NCBI GenBank assembly: GCA_020638795.1
Contig: JACKHW010000001.1
Coordinates: 496,001-560,000 of the forward strand
Origin: Planctomycetota bacterium
Lineage (GTDB): Bacteria > Planctomycetota > UBA1135 > GCA-002748355
Direction of reading: 5' to 3'
Length of the DNA: 64,000 nt
Shown here: positions 18,035 through 26,349 of the stretch, piece after piece
Layout: each line of letters opens with the position of its first letter
How positions within the stretch are numbered: position 1 is the first letter of the stretch
The notes under the pieces: generated by a model
Database searches by the model: none
What the model was told of the DNA's origin: nothing
Seen by the model: only the letters and a program-made list of their open reading frames with translations
Made by a program: the position numbers and the translations under genes

Positions 18035-18358
18035 TCAGATCTCCTCGTCGTCCTCGTCCGATTCCTCGTCCGACTCTTCTTCGGTGTCCTCGCCTTCGGA
18101 GTCGTCCTCGTCGTCGGCTTCCCACTCCTCGTCGTCGTCCTCGTCTTCTTCGAGCGTCGCGACGACCTTCTGGACGCGAATCTGCGTCGCATTGAGCTTC
18201 TCGCGGCACACCTTGATCAGCTCGGTCGCACGCTCGACTTTGACACTCAGGTCGTCGATGTCGACTTCGCCCTCTTCGATGCCGGAAAGGATCTCGTCGA
18301 GTTCGGCGGCGAGTTCGCCGTAACCGGGTTCGGTGTTGTTCTTCTTCTTGGCTGCCAT
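18035..18358 (-). CDS. xseB: Exodeoxyribonuclease VII small subunit with acidic tail
   Basis: A 107-residue protein. The first 65 residues match XseB: a helical hairpin with GYGELAAELDEILSGIEEGE, then DIDDLSVKVERATELIKVCR and KLNATQIRVQKV. XseB wraps around the XseA coiled coil of the nuclease that degrades single-stranded DNA. The last 36 or so residues are almost only Asp, Glu and Ser, making the protein about 50% longer than typical XseB (about 70-80). ATG 18358 was chosen; an upstream extension is not family-like. xseA lies just upstream, 94 bases away. Confidence 0.9.
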   Translation of the reverse strand: MAAKKKNNTEPGYGELAAELDEILSGIEEGEVDIDDLSVKVERATELIKVCREKLNATQIRVQKVVATLEEDEDDDEEWEADDEDDSEGEDTEEESDEESDEDDEEI

Positions 18359-18452
18359 GTCCGGAGGAGCTTTCGTAGTGAGTCGTGTCGTTTCGAAATG
18401 GGTCGCGTTGGAGATCGTGTCACGGGCCCTTCGCGCCCCGGTGTCACCAGTG

Positions 18453-20126
18453 CTAGGAGCCATCGACGCGCAGGTCGAGCGTGCCGTCGGCTAGGGTCGC
18501 CTCGAGCTTCTTGCCCTTGGTCTGCCCACGCACCGATCGCAAGGCCTTGCCGTCGTCGCCACGCAGGATCGCGTAACCACGGTGCAGGACGCGTACCGGG
18601 TCCACGGCACGCGTGCGGGCTTCGATCGACGTGAGGCGCTCGGATTCGCGCTCGAACCTGTGCAGGACGCGCATCGTCAAGCGTGTTTGTTTGCCCGCGA
18701 TCGCCAGGTGCTCGCGCTCAAGACGGTGGAACACTCCTCGATCGAGCACCCGCGCACGACGAGCAACGTCGCGACCTTCGTCGCGCAGACGCAACGTCGC
18801 CGCGCGTGCAATGCGCCGCCTCGCGTCGACGAGTCCGCTGCGCGCGCCGGCGAGTCCCGCGCGGACGAGATTGCCGAGTGCGACGCCGCGCGCACGCAGT
18901 TCGCGCGCTTCGTCCCGAAGAATGCGTGACGCACGCTCCGCGATCTCGAGCATCGTGTCCTCGACGGACTCTTGGTAGGCACGGACCGTCTCGATCAGGA
19001 GTTCCCCCGCAGCCGTCGGAGTCTTGACGCTCTGGGCGACGTGATCGAGCACGCTCTGATCGCGTTCGTGCCCGATCCCGATGATGGCTTTGAGTGGGTG
19101 GCCAGCGACGAGCTTCGCGAGATCGAGGTCGTCCCAGGACCCGAGGTCGGAACGGGAGCCGCCGCCGCGTGTGATGACGAGAACGTCATAATCGTCCTTC
19201 GCGCGCGCGAAGGCCTTCAACGCTTTGGTCACGCTCGGGCGCAAGCGATCCCCCTGAACGAAGCAATCGAAGATCGTCACCTGGAACGCGTAGTTCGTGC
19301 GCGCGAGCGTCTGCACGAAGTCGTTGTAAGCGTCCGAATCGAATGCCGTGACCAGCGCGACCCGCAACGGGACGGCGGGCATGCGCTTCTTGGTGTTCTT
19401 CTCGAGGAGCCCGAGCTTGTTCAGTTCGGCGAGGATCTTCTCGCGGCGCACGAGCATCTCGCCGAGCGTGTAGCTCGGATCGATGTCCTCGATCTTGAAC
19501 TGATACTTGCCGCGCGGCTGATAGAGGTCGACGCGGCCGCGCACGCGGACCTTGAGTCCGTCCGCGAGTTCGATCTTCTGCGCTGCCGTGCGCAGGCGGC
19601 GATTGATGATCGTCATCGCGGATTCGAAGATCACGGCCTCGACGACCGCACGCGGTGGCGCGTCGTTTTCTCCGAAGTCTTCCAGGTCGTCGGACTCGTT
19701 CCGTTCGACGAGCTCGAAGTAGCGATGGCGACCACGTCCCTTCGGTTTGAAGTTCTGGAGTTCGCCGACGACCCACAGGGCTTCTTGGAAGTTCTGGTTG
19801 AGGACCTCGGCGACGCGAAGGTTGAGACCCGAGATCGTGAGGGCGTTGATGTCCTTCTCGACCTTGGCGAGCTGCAGCGACCCGAGGTCGGGCGACGTGC
19901 CGCCCGAGGTCAGCGCCGTCGCGACATCGGGTGACAGGCGAAATCCGTGCGCCATGAAGGTGCGCACGCAGAGTTCGACCTCCGTGATGGGCACCTTCCA
20001 CGTACGCGAGCCCTTGTCCCAGCGCCGACCGGGGATGGTCTTGACGACTTCGACGAGGTCCGGGCGATACGGGAAGCTGATGAGGAGGTTGGTCCCGTCC
20101 GGTGAGACGTCGATTTGGCCGACCAT
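18453..20126 (-). CDS. xseA: Exodeoxyribonuclease VII large subunit with N-terminal HARP-like module
   Basis: A 557-residue protein. Residues from about 85 onward are XseA: an OB-fold (LWVVGELQNFKPKGRGRHRYF, then RVRGRVDLYQPRGKYQFKIEDI), the catalytic core (LVITRGGGSRSDLGSWDD, then IIGIGHERDQSVLDHVA and KTPTAAGELLIE) and the C-terminal coiled coil ending with PVRVLHRGYAILRG. Residues 1-75 are extra: IDVSPDGTNLLISFPYRPDL, then PGRRWDKGSRTWKVPITEVE. That strand-helix-strand pattern resembles the HARP domain seen in annealing helicases. With xseB it forms ExoVII. The start ATG at 20126 precedes this module; no SD is seen. Confidence 0.92.
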   Translation of the reverse strand: MVGQIDVSPDGTNLLISFPYRPDLVEVVKTIPGRRWDKGSRTWKVPITEVELCVRTFMAHGFRLSPDVATALTSGGTSPDLGSLQLAKVEKDINALTISGLNLRVAEVLNQNFQEALWVVGELQNFKPKGRGRHRYFELVERNESDDLEDFGENDAPPRAVVEAVIFESAMTIINRRLRTAAQKIELADGLKVRVRGRVDLYQPRGKYQFKIEDIDPSYTLGEMLVRREKILAELNKLGLLEKNTKKRMPAVPLRVALVTAFDSDAYNDFVQTLARTNYAFQVTIFDCFVQGDRLRPSVTKALKAFARAKDDYDVLVITRGGGSRSDLGSWDDLDLAKLVAGHPLKAIIGIGHERDQSVLDHVAQSVKTPTAAGELLIETVRAYQESVEDTMLEIAERASRILRDEARELRARGVALGNLVRAGLAGARSGLVDARRRIARAATLRLRDEGRDVARRARVLDRGVFHRLEREHLAIAGKQTRLTMRVLHRFERESERLTSIEARTRAVDPVRVLHRGYAILRGDDGKALRSVRGQTKGKKLEATLADGTLDLRVDGS

Positions 20127-20175
20127 TGTGGCGGAGCATAGCAGGCCGATCGCAAAAGTCGGGCATGGTCCGTAC

Positions 20176-20190
20176 GGCCCGCGGCGGGCC
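20176..20190 (-). terminator. Possible terminator hairpin after lipB
   Basis: GGCCC-GCGGC-GGGCC forms a 5-bp GC stem with a 5-base loop directly after the lipB stop. No strong T tract follows on the minus strand (a short TTTT occurs 20 bases further), so intrinsic activity is uncertain. Confidence 0.3.
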
Positions 20191-20194
20191 GCTC

Positions 20195-20830
20195 TCAGCG
20201 CGGGTAGGCCGCCCATCGCTCGCGGAAAACCGCGACGAGTCGACGTTGGACCGTCGCCGTGTCCGGTGCGCGCGCGGGCGCGAGTTCGTGCGCGATCGAG
20301 GTCATGCGGGTCGCGTCGAAGCCGCACGGCCGGATCGCCGCGAACGCGGTGAGGTCCGAATCGACGTTGAGCGCGAGCCCGTGGAGCGCGACCCAGCGCC
20401 GCACGGCGATGCCGATCGACGCGATCTTGCGCCGTTCGACGAACACGCCCGTGCCGTCCGGATCGCGCTCGCCGACGATCCCGAATTCGGCGAGCGTCCC
20501 GATGATCACGTCTTCGAGCAGGCGGAGCCAAGCGTGTAGGTCCCGCCCCTTGCCACTCAGCCTGACGATCGGATACGCGACGAGCTGACCCGGACCATGC
20601 CACGTGATCCGGCCACCTCGCTCGACCGCGATCACGTTCGTGCCAGGAGCGACCCAATCCGAGGAATCCGTGCGGCGGCCTGCCGTGTAGACGCTCTCGT
20701 GTTCGGTCAGCCAGAGTTGGTCGTGCTCTTGACCGGTTGCCACGGCGTCGGTCGCGGCGCGCATGGCATCGAGAGTCGCCTCGTACGGCGTCCGTCCGAG
20801 CGTCCGGACCTCGAGCGCTCGTTCATCCAT
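20195..20830 (-). CDS. lipB: Octanoyl-[ACP]:protein octanoyltransferase LipB
   Basis: A 211-residue enzyme that moves octanoyl groups from ACP to lipoyl domains, the first step of lipoate synthesis. It has RGGRITWHGPGQLVAYPIV, the catalytic-site KIASIGIAVRRWVALHGLAL (with the Lys) and the Cys in IRPCGFDATRMTS. The start ATG at 20830 overlaps the end of the sirtuin gene by 8 bases. Downstream (20176-20190) a GGCCC/GGGCC hairpin could end transcription. Confidence 0.93.
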   Translation of the reverse strand: MDERALEVRTLGRTPYEATLDAMRAATDAVATGQEHDQLWLTEHESVYTAGRRTDSSDWVAPGTNVIAVERGGRITWHGPGQLVAYPIVRLSGKGRDLHAWLRLLEDVIIGTLAEFGIVGERDPDGTGVFVERRKIASIGIAVRRWVALHGLALNVDSDLTAFAAIRPCGFDATRMTSIAHELAPARAPDTATVQRRLVAVFRERWAAYPR

Positions 20831-21518
20831 GCTCGGCATCGATCTCGGTGAGCAACTCGTCGACCCAGGCGGGCACCATCGTGCCGGCCGCACCGCTGCG
20901 GACTTCGTGGAACGGCCCTCCGGTCGCCTGCAGATTGATCTCGACGCAGTGCGCTCCCGAGTGGAACGCGATGCTCGCGAACCCGGCCGCCGGATACACG
21001 AGACCGCTCGTGCCGATCGCGCAGAAGACGTCGCACGACGACAAGAACTCTTCGATCTCGAGCATGTGGAGCGGCATCTCGCCGAACCAAACGACATGGG
21101 GCCGAAGACGCGTACCGGTCGTAGGACAACGGTCGCTCTCGCCGAGGTCGCCGCGCCACGAGAGGACGTCGCCGTATTCGTTGCGCGCCGCAAGGAGCTC
21201 CCCATGCATGTGCCGCAGTCGAACGTGACCGCAGCGGTCGTGGAGGTCGTCGATGTTCTGCGTGACGAGCAAGAAGTCCTCGCCCAACGCGGCTTCGAGC
21301 TTGGCGAGAGCATGATGGGCAGGGTTGGGCTCCACGGTGCCGAGACTCTTCCGGCGCTCGTCGTAGAAGCGGTACACGCACACCGGATCGCGCGCGAACC
21401 CCTCGGGCGTCGCGACGTCTTCGACGCGATGGCCTTCCCACAAGCCACCCGCATCGCGGAAGGTGGGAACTCCGCTCTCCGCCGAAATCCCTGCACCTGT
21501 CAGCACGCAAACTCTCAT
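20823..21518 (-). CDS. Sirtuin-family NAD-dependent deacylase (CobB class III type)
   Basis: A 231-residue sirtuin. The NAD-binding motif is TGAGISAESGVPTFRDAGGLW, with TQNIDDLHDRCG and the catalytic His in HMHGEL. The Y-x2-R pair that class III sirtuins use to bind acidic acyl groups is present in FYDERRKS, so desuccinylation or demalonylation is likely. The LRPHVVWFGE segment is intact. The zinc-binding loop is unusual: between HMHGEL and LRPHVVWFGE only one Cys remains (DRCPTTG). The gene lies 16 bases after a methyltransferase and overlaps lipB by 8 bases. Confidence 0.9.
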   Translation of the reverse strand: MRVCVLTGAGISAESGVPTFRDAGGLWEGHRVEDVATPEGFARDPVCVYRFYDERRKSLGTVEPNPAHHALAKLEAALGEDFLLVTQNIDDLHDRCGHVRLRHMHGELLAARNEYGDVLSWRGDLGESDRCPTTGTRLRPHVVWFGEMPLHMLEIEEFLSSCDVFCAIGTSGLVYPAAGFASIAFHSGAHCVEINLQATGGPFHEVRSGAAGTMVPAWVDELLTEIDAEHG

Positions 21519-21534
21519 CAGCGTGTTCTCCCGT

Positions 21535-22215
21535 TCATCGAATCGCGTGTCCAGCGATGTGGTTCAAGGTCAGCTCGAGGTCGTGGTCACGATCGAACAT
21601 GTGGGCGAATGCGTTGCGCAACGCGGTCTGTCGTTCGACACCGATCGCGTTCTCATATTCGAGCGGGAACGGGCGCGTGCGAGCATCGATGAGTTCGGCG
21701 AGGGTGTCGAACTGGAAGTCGTGGCGGATGCTTTCGATCTCGACTTCGCGGAAGCCAGCACCTAGAAGCGCGTTCTCGAAGTCCGCGGAGTCGGGCAAGA
21801 ACCAGTCGTAGAGGACGCCTTCGCAGGTTTCGAGCGCCTCGGAGTAGTCCCGCGACGGGAGGTCGAACACGAATCTGCCGCCGGGTCGCAAGGCCGCGAG
21901 GATCCGCCCGAAGATCTCGTTCTCTCGAGGTAACCACGGCACCGAACCCCAGGCGAGGACGAGGTCGAACGCGCCGATCGAGCGTGCGAGGCTCGACGGT
22001 GCATCGACTCGGTCGTCGATGACCTCGACCTCGGGTGCCAGGCGGGCCTGCATGTAAGGCTCGCCGGCGATGATCGCCCGAATGTGTCCTCGATCACCGA
22101 CCCGGTGGCGGAGGTCGACGGCGATGGCCTCGATGTCCCCCGGTGGCGCGAGCAGGAGGATCCGTTCGCCCATTCTAGGGTCGGCGCGGCCGAGAATCGT
22201 CGCGGTCGTGATCAT
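21535..22215 (-). CDS. Class I SAM-dependent methyltransferase, substrate unknown
   Basis: A 226-residue protein with a Rossmann-type methyltransferase fold: a first strand ILLLAPPGD (an unusual motif I), an acidic strand EVEVIDDRV, motif II FDLVLAWGS, and motif III LAALRPGGRFVFDLPS. The C-terminal half resembles the Ubi/arsenite-type methyltransferase tail (FENALLGAGFREVEIES). The start is uncertain: ATGs at 22227, 22215 and 22173 are in frame and none has an SD. It is the first gene of the methyltransferase-sirtuin-lipB unit and is divergent from fumC. Confidence 0.72.
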   Translation of the reverse strand: MITTATILGRADPRMGERILLLAPPGDIEAIAVDLRHRVGDRGHIRAIIAGEPYMQARLAPEVEVIDDRVDAPSSLARSIGAFDLVLAWGSVPWLPRENEIFGRILAALRPGGRFVFDLPSRDYSEALETCEGVLYDWFLPDSADFENALLGAGFREVEIESIRHDFQFDTLAELIDARTRPFPLEYENAIGVERQTALRNAFAHMFDRDHDLELTLNHIAGHAIR

Positions 22216-22377
22216 GACGTGCACCATCGTGCGCGGAATGTCGCCGTGCGCCAAGCGTTCGCACCCGAGCGGTCCGTCGTGATGGCGTTCGCCGGGCCGG
22301 CGGTCTATGACGATGCGTGCGCGTGTCCAATGCCGCGCGCCGGGCACTCCGAACTCGAAGACCAGGTGGTGGATCCA

Positions 22378-23787
22378 GTGAGCCAGAAGCAGTTTCGAAC
22401 CGAATCCGATTCGATGGGCGACATGCAGGTTCCGGCGGATGCGCTCTACGGCGCGCAGACCGCACGAGCCGTCGAGAACTTCCCGATCAGTGGTTACCGA
22501 CTCCCGCCGGCGTTCTTGCAGGCGCTCGGTTTGGTCAAGCTCGCGTGTGCGCGAGCCAATCGGAAACTGGGTGTGTTGAAGGGTGAGAAAGCGGACGCGA
22601 TCGAAGCCGCGGCAAAGGAACTCGCCGACGGTGGCATGCTCGAGCACTTCCCGATCGACGTGTTCCAGACCGGCTCCGGCACATCGACGAACATGAATGC
22701 CAACGAAGTCATCGCCAATCGCGCGATCGGCATCCTCGGCGGAGAGCGTGGCGACCGCGACATCGTCCACCCCAACAACGACGTCAACAACGGTCAGTCG
22801 AGCAACGACGTGATCCCGACGACCTTGCACGTATCCGTGCTGCGCATGTTGCGCGAGGACCTCGGTCCGGCACTCGTGGGCCTTCGCGATGCGCTGGCGC
22901 ACAAGGGCAAGGAGTTCGCGGACGTCGTGACCGTTGGTCGCACGCACTTGATGGATGCGACGCCGATCACGCGTGGGATGGCGTTCGCCGGTTACGCGTC
23001 CCAGATCGAGCATGGACTCGCGCGACTCGACGGCGCTGCCGAGGGACTCGCCGAACTCGCTCTCGGCGGGACCGCGGTCGGTACCGGACTCAACAGTCAT
23101 CCAGACTTTCCGCGGCTCGCGATCGCCGAGATGGTCAAGGAGACGGGTTTACCCTTCCGCGAAGCGCCGGATCGCTTCGAAGCGCTTGGCGCGCGCGATG
23201 CCTGCGTGCACGCGAGTGGCGTGCTCCGCACCATCGCGGTCGCGCTGACGCGCATCGCGCACGATGTGCGTCAGCTCGGTTCGGGGCCGCGCTGCGGGAT
23301 TGCCGAACTCAAGCTTCCCGCGGTGGCGCCGGGGAGTTCGATCATGCCTGGCAAGGTCAATCCCGTGATGAGCGAGGCGCTGATCCAGGCGAGCGCCTGG
23401 GTCATCGGTAACGACGTTGCCTGCGCGCTCGGTGGCGTCGGCGGCCTCGGTTCGAACTACGAACTCAACACGATGAAGCCGCTCTTCGCGTTCAACCTCC
23501 TCGAGTCGATTCGAGTGCTCGCGGGAGCAGTGCGTGCGTTCACCGAGAAGTGCGTGCGCGGCATCGAGGTCGATCGCGAACGTGCGACCGAACTCGTCGA
23601 ACGAAGCCTGATGAACGTGACCAAGCTCGCGCCCGTCGTCGGCTACGACGAGGCCGCGCGCATCGCGAAGGACGCCTACAAGACGGGGCGTAGTCTCAAG
23701 CAAGTCGTCCTGTCCGAAGGTCTGATACCCGAACAGCAGCTCGACGAACTCCTCGATCCGACACACATGCTAGGTCCGTCGTCATGA
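22378..23787 (+). CDS. fumC: Class II fumarate hydratase FumC
   Basis: A 469-residue iron-independent fumarase that interconverts fumarate and malate in the TCA cycle. The N-terminus RTESDSMGDMQVPADALYGA is typical. Others are GSGTSTNMNANEV, HPNNDVNNGQSSNDVIP, GRTHLMDATPI and the catalytic loop PGSSIMPGKVNPV. The start was set at GTG 22378 because the family begins a few residues before this RTE motif; longer upstream reading frames are not fumarase-like. It overlaps the next gene by 4 bases (ATGA). Confidence 0.95.
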   Translation: MSQKQFRTESDSMGDMQVPADALYGAQTARAVENFPISGYRLPPAFLQALGLVKLACARANRKLGVLKGEKADAIEAAAKELADGGMLEHFPIDVFQTGSGTSTNMNANEVIANRAIGILGGERGDRDIVHPNNDVNNGQSSNDVIPTTLHVSVLRMLREDLGPALVGLRDALAHKGKEFADVVTVGRTHLMDATPITRGMAFAGYASQIEHGLARLDGAAEGLAELALGGTAVGTGLNSHPDFPRLAIAEMVKETGLPFREAPDRFEALGARDACVHASGVLRTIAVALTRIAHDVRQLGSGPRCGIAELKLPAVAPGSSIMPGKVNPVMSEALIQASAWVIGNDVACALGGVGGLGSNYELNTMKPLFAFNLLESIRVLAGAVRAFTEKCVRGIEVDRERATELVERSLMNVTKLAPVVGYDEAARIAKDAYKTGRSLKQVVLSEGLIPEQQLDELLDPTHMLGPSS

Positions 23788-24923
23788 GTGCCTTGCCGCC
23801 GTTCGGGACGCCCGAATGGCTCGAAGCAGGAACGCGCCAAGCGAACGATGTCTCGCCGGTGACGCCGCACGTCTCGCGCACGACGACTTGGGACTTCGCG
23901 GATCGCGCTGCCGTGCGCGCCGCGATGTTCGATGCATCGCCGGGCACCTTCTACCCGCGCTACGGTCATCCGGGCATCATCGCACTCGAAGCGGAAATGT
24001 CGGTTCTCGAACGCGCCGAGGCGAGTCTCGCGTTCGCGTCCGGGATGGCTGCGATCGCAGCCGTGCCGCATGCATTGCTCGGACCAGGCGAAGGCTACGC
24101 GTACGCTGCAGCGTGCTACGGAGGCACGCATGCACTCGGGCGCGATCTCCCGCGTTTCGGGTTCTCGTCACATCGATTCGACGCGTTCTCGCTCAGCGAC
24201 CTCGATCGCGTGCTCGATCAAGACGTGCGCATCGTGCATGTCGAGTCCCCGGTCAATCCCACTGGAAGAGTCGTCGACCTCGAGGCCATCGTCGCGCGCG
24301 TCGCCGGTCGCGCGATCGTGTGCTGTGACGGCACCTTGCTGCCGCCACCGTTGCAACGACCGATCGAGATGGGCGTCGATCTCGTCGTGCACAGCGCGAC
24401 GAAGTTCCTTGGCGGACATAGCGACATCCTCGCGGGCATCGTGTCGGGCAAGCGCGAACTCGTCGCCCGACTCGAGAAGTGGCGTCGCCTGAGCGGCGGT
24501 CTGCTCGCGCCCGACGATGCGTGGCTTCTCCGCAGATCGCTCGCGACGGTCGAACTCCGCGCGCGTGCCGAGAACGAGAATGCACGCAAGGTCGCTGAGT
24601 GGCTCGCGAACGACGCCCGCGTCGAACGCGTACACTATCCGTTCGACCGCGAGTTCGGTGGTGCCCTCGTGACCTTCGAACCTCGCGGGGGCGAACAGGC
24701 GATGACGCGGACCTACGATTCCTTGCGTCGTATTCGCCGAGCCGTTTCTCTCGGTGGAGTCGAGTCTCTCGCTTCGATTCCGATCGACACGAGTCACGTC
24801 GCCTATGGGGACGAGGAGTTCGAAAAGCTCGGTTTCGGCCGTCACGCGATCCGGCTCTCGGTGGGGCTCGAGCCGTTCGAAGACCTCCGGGACGACCTCG
24901 ATCAGGCTTTGCATGGGTTTTGA
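23784..24923 (+). CDS. Cys/Met metabolism PLP-dependent enzyme (cystathionine synthase/lyase family)
   Basis: A 379-residue fold-type I PLP enzyme. The PLP lysine is Lys207 in HSATKFLGGHSD. Other family features are SGMAAIAAVPHALLGPGEG and the Asp of CCDGTLLPPPLQRP, and the C-terminus ends with LSVGLEPFEDLRDDLDQAL. Such enzymes act on cystathionine, O-acyl-homoserine or methionine. The usual TYG/ACYGGT region reads ACYGGTHALG, which suits a gamma-synthase or lyase, but substrate cannot be decided. It starts inside the fumC stop (ATGA), an unusual partner for fumC. Confidence 0.88.
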   Translation: MSALPPFGTPEWLEAGTRQANDVSPVTPHVSRTTTWDFADRAAVRAAMFDASPGTFYPRYGHPGIIALEAEMSVLERAEASLAFASGMAAIAAVPHALLGPGEGYAYAAACYGGTHALGRDLPRFGFSSHRFDAFSLSDLDRVLDQDVRIVHVESPVNPTGRVVDLEAIVARVAGRAIVCCDGTLLPPPLQRPIEMGVDLVVHSATKFLGGHSDILAGIVSGKRELVARLEKWRRLSGGLLAPDDAWLLRRSLATVELRARAENENARKVAEWLANDARVERVHYPFDREFGGALVTFEPRGGEQAMTRTYDSLRRIRRAVSLGGVESLASIPIDTSHVAYGDEEFEKLGFGRHAIRLSVGLEPFEDLRDDLDQALHGF

Positions 24924-24955
24924 TTCCGTGCAGGTCGCCGCGTAGAACCCTGCGC

Positions 24956-25561
24956 GTGAACTTTTGGTTGCAACGATGGGCGGACGGTCGGACGGCTTGG
25001 CATCAGCATGCGGGCAGCTCCGCCCTGCGGCGGCATTGGCGCTTGCGCCGCGGTTCGGTTCTCGTGCCGCTCTGCGGCAAGTCGGTCGATCTGCGTTGGT
25101 TGGCCGAGCACGGTCATTCGGTCGTCGGCGTCGAACTCGCGGAGCAGGGCATCCGGGCGTTCTTCGAAGAGCAGGGGCTCGAGTTCGAAGAACGGGGGGC
25201 CTCGTTCGTCGCGACCGAGTTACCGATCACGATCCATTGGGGTGACTACTTCGAGTTCGAGGGAATCCGGTGCGATGCGCTGTACGACCGAGCGGCACTG
25301 ATCGCGCTTCCGCCGGAGCGCCGCGCGGCGTACGTCGAACACACGAACTCGCTCCTGGTCCCCGACGCGGAGCGGCTCGTCATCACCCTCGAATACGACC
25401 AGACCCGCGCTGAAGGGCCTCCTTACTCCGTGCTCCCGGGCGAAGTGAACGAGCTCTTCCCGATGCTCCAGGAACTCGAACGCACGGATGCGCTGGCCGA
25501 GGCGCCGCCGAAGTTCCGGGAGGCCGGCATCGAGGCCTTCACCGAAGTCGTCTGGCGCTGA
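24956..25561 (+). CDS. Thiopurine S-methyltransferase-like enzyme
   Basis: A 201-residue TPMT-family methyltransferase. It opens NFWLQRWADGRTAWHQH (the family's N-terminal WxxRW..G...FH), has motif I VLVPLCGKSVDLRWLAEHGH, VVGVELAEQGIRAFF, and the DALYDRAALIALPPE segment with the RY.. pair. In bacteria this family methylates thio-, seleno- or telluro-compounds. The start is GTG 24956, 32 bases after the PLP gene; earlier in-frame codons are antisense-like. A role in volatile selenium/tellurium detoxification is possible but not shown. Confidence 0.88.
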   Translation: MNFWLQRWADGRTAWHQHAGSSALRRHWRLRRGSVLVPLCGKSVDLRWLAEHGHSVVGVELAEQGIRAFFEEQGLEFEERGASFVATELPITIHWGDYFEFEGIRCDALYDRAALIALPPERRAAYVEHTNSLLVPDAERLVITLEYDQTRAEGPPYSVLPGEVNELFPMLQELERTDALAEAPPKFREAGIEAFTEVVWR

Positions 25562-25620
25562 TTCCGTGTAAAGCTGATTCGGTGTAAGGACGCGGCGCTT
25601 CGAGCGAGAATGCTCGCAGC

Positions 25621-26289
25621 ATGTCGGACGACCCGCCACCACCGCTGCCGCCTGACACCGATCCACGTCCATACGCCGATGCCGGGTCGATCCCGGAGAC
25701 GCGGCGGAGCCTCTTCCTCCAGCTCGAGCGGCGTAGCGACGCCGCGTGGCAGGAGTTCTTGTCGATCTACGAAGGGGCGATCTACCGCGTCTGCCGGTCG
25801 AGGGGCCTGCAAGACGCGGACGCTCTCGACGTGACCCAGGATGTGTTGCGAGCCGTGCACGAACGGATTCCGACGTGGGAGTACGGGCGTTCGCATGGGA
25901 GCTTCCGTTCTTGGCTCCTTCGTGTCGCGAGGAACATCTCGATCGACAAGTTACGGGAAAGGGCGCGACGTCCGGTCGTGGGCTCGGGAACGGAGGTCGA
26001 TGCCCTCATCTCGGCGACGGTCGATCCAGGGTCCGAGTCCGAAACGCTGTTCGACCTCGAGTACGCTCGAGGTTGCTTCCAGCGCGCGATGACGCGTGTG
26101 CGATCCGAGGTTCGCGAGGTCACGTGGCGAGCGTTCGAGATGACGGCGGTCGACGAGTTGCCGCCCGACGAGGTCGCGTCCGCGCTCGGAATCGCCATCG
26201 GAAGCGTCTACACGGCAAAATGCCGAGTCGTCGCGAGAATTCGCAAGTACGTCGAAGTGTTCGAAATCAAAAAAAACGAGCGTTCGTGA
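25621..26289 (+). CDS. ECF-type RNA polymerase sigma factor (planctomycete kinase-linked type)
   Basis: A 222-residue sigma-70 family protein with region 2 (SLFLQLERRSDAAWQEFLSIY, then GLQDADALDVTQDVLRAV and FRSWLLRVARNISID) and region 4 (LPPDEVASALGIAIGSVYTAKCRVVARI). The N-terminal RRSLFLQL phrasing is typical of the ECF groups encoded next to Ser/Thr kinases in Planctomycetota. A 31-residue Pro-rich leader precedes region 2. The next gene, 60 bases on, encodes a kinase whose N-terminus carries an anti-sigma-like HxxxCxxC zinc motif. Confidence 0.92.
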   Translation: MSDDPPPPLPPDTDPRPYADAGSIPETRRSLFLQLERRSDAAWQEFLSIYEGAIYRVCRSRGLQDADALDVTQDVLRAVHERIPTWEYGRSHGSFRSWLLRVARNISIDKLRERARRPVVGSGTEVDALISATVDPGSESETLFDLEYARGCFQRAMTRVRSEVREVTWRAFEMTAVDELPPDEVASALGIAIGSVYTAKCRVVARIRKYVEVFEIKKNERS

Positions 26290-26349
26290 GTCAGATCGGT
26301 CATCGGCGATCGAGTTCCTGCAAGCAAGTGACCAAAGGAGACCGACGCC

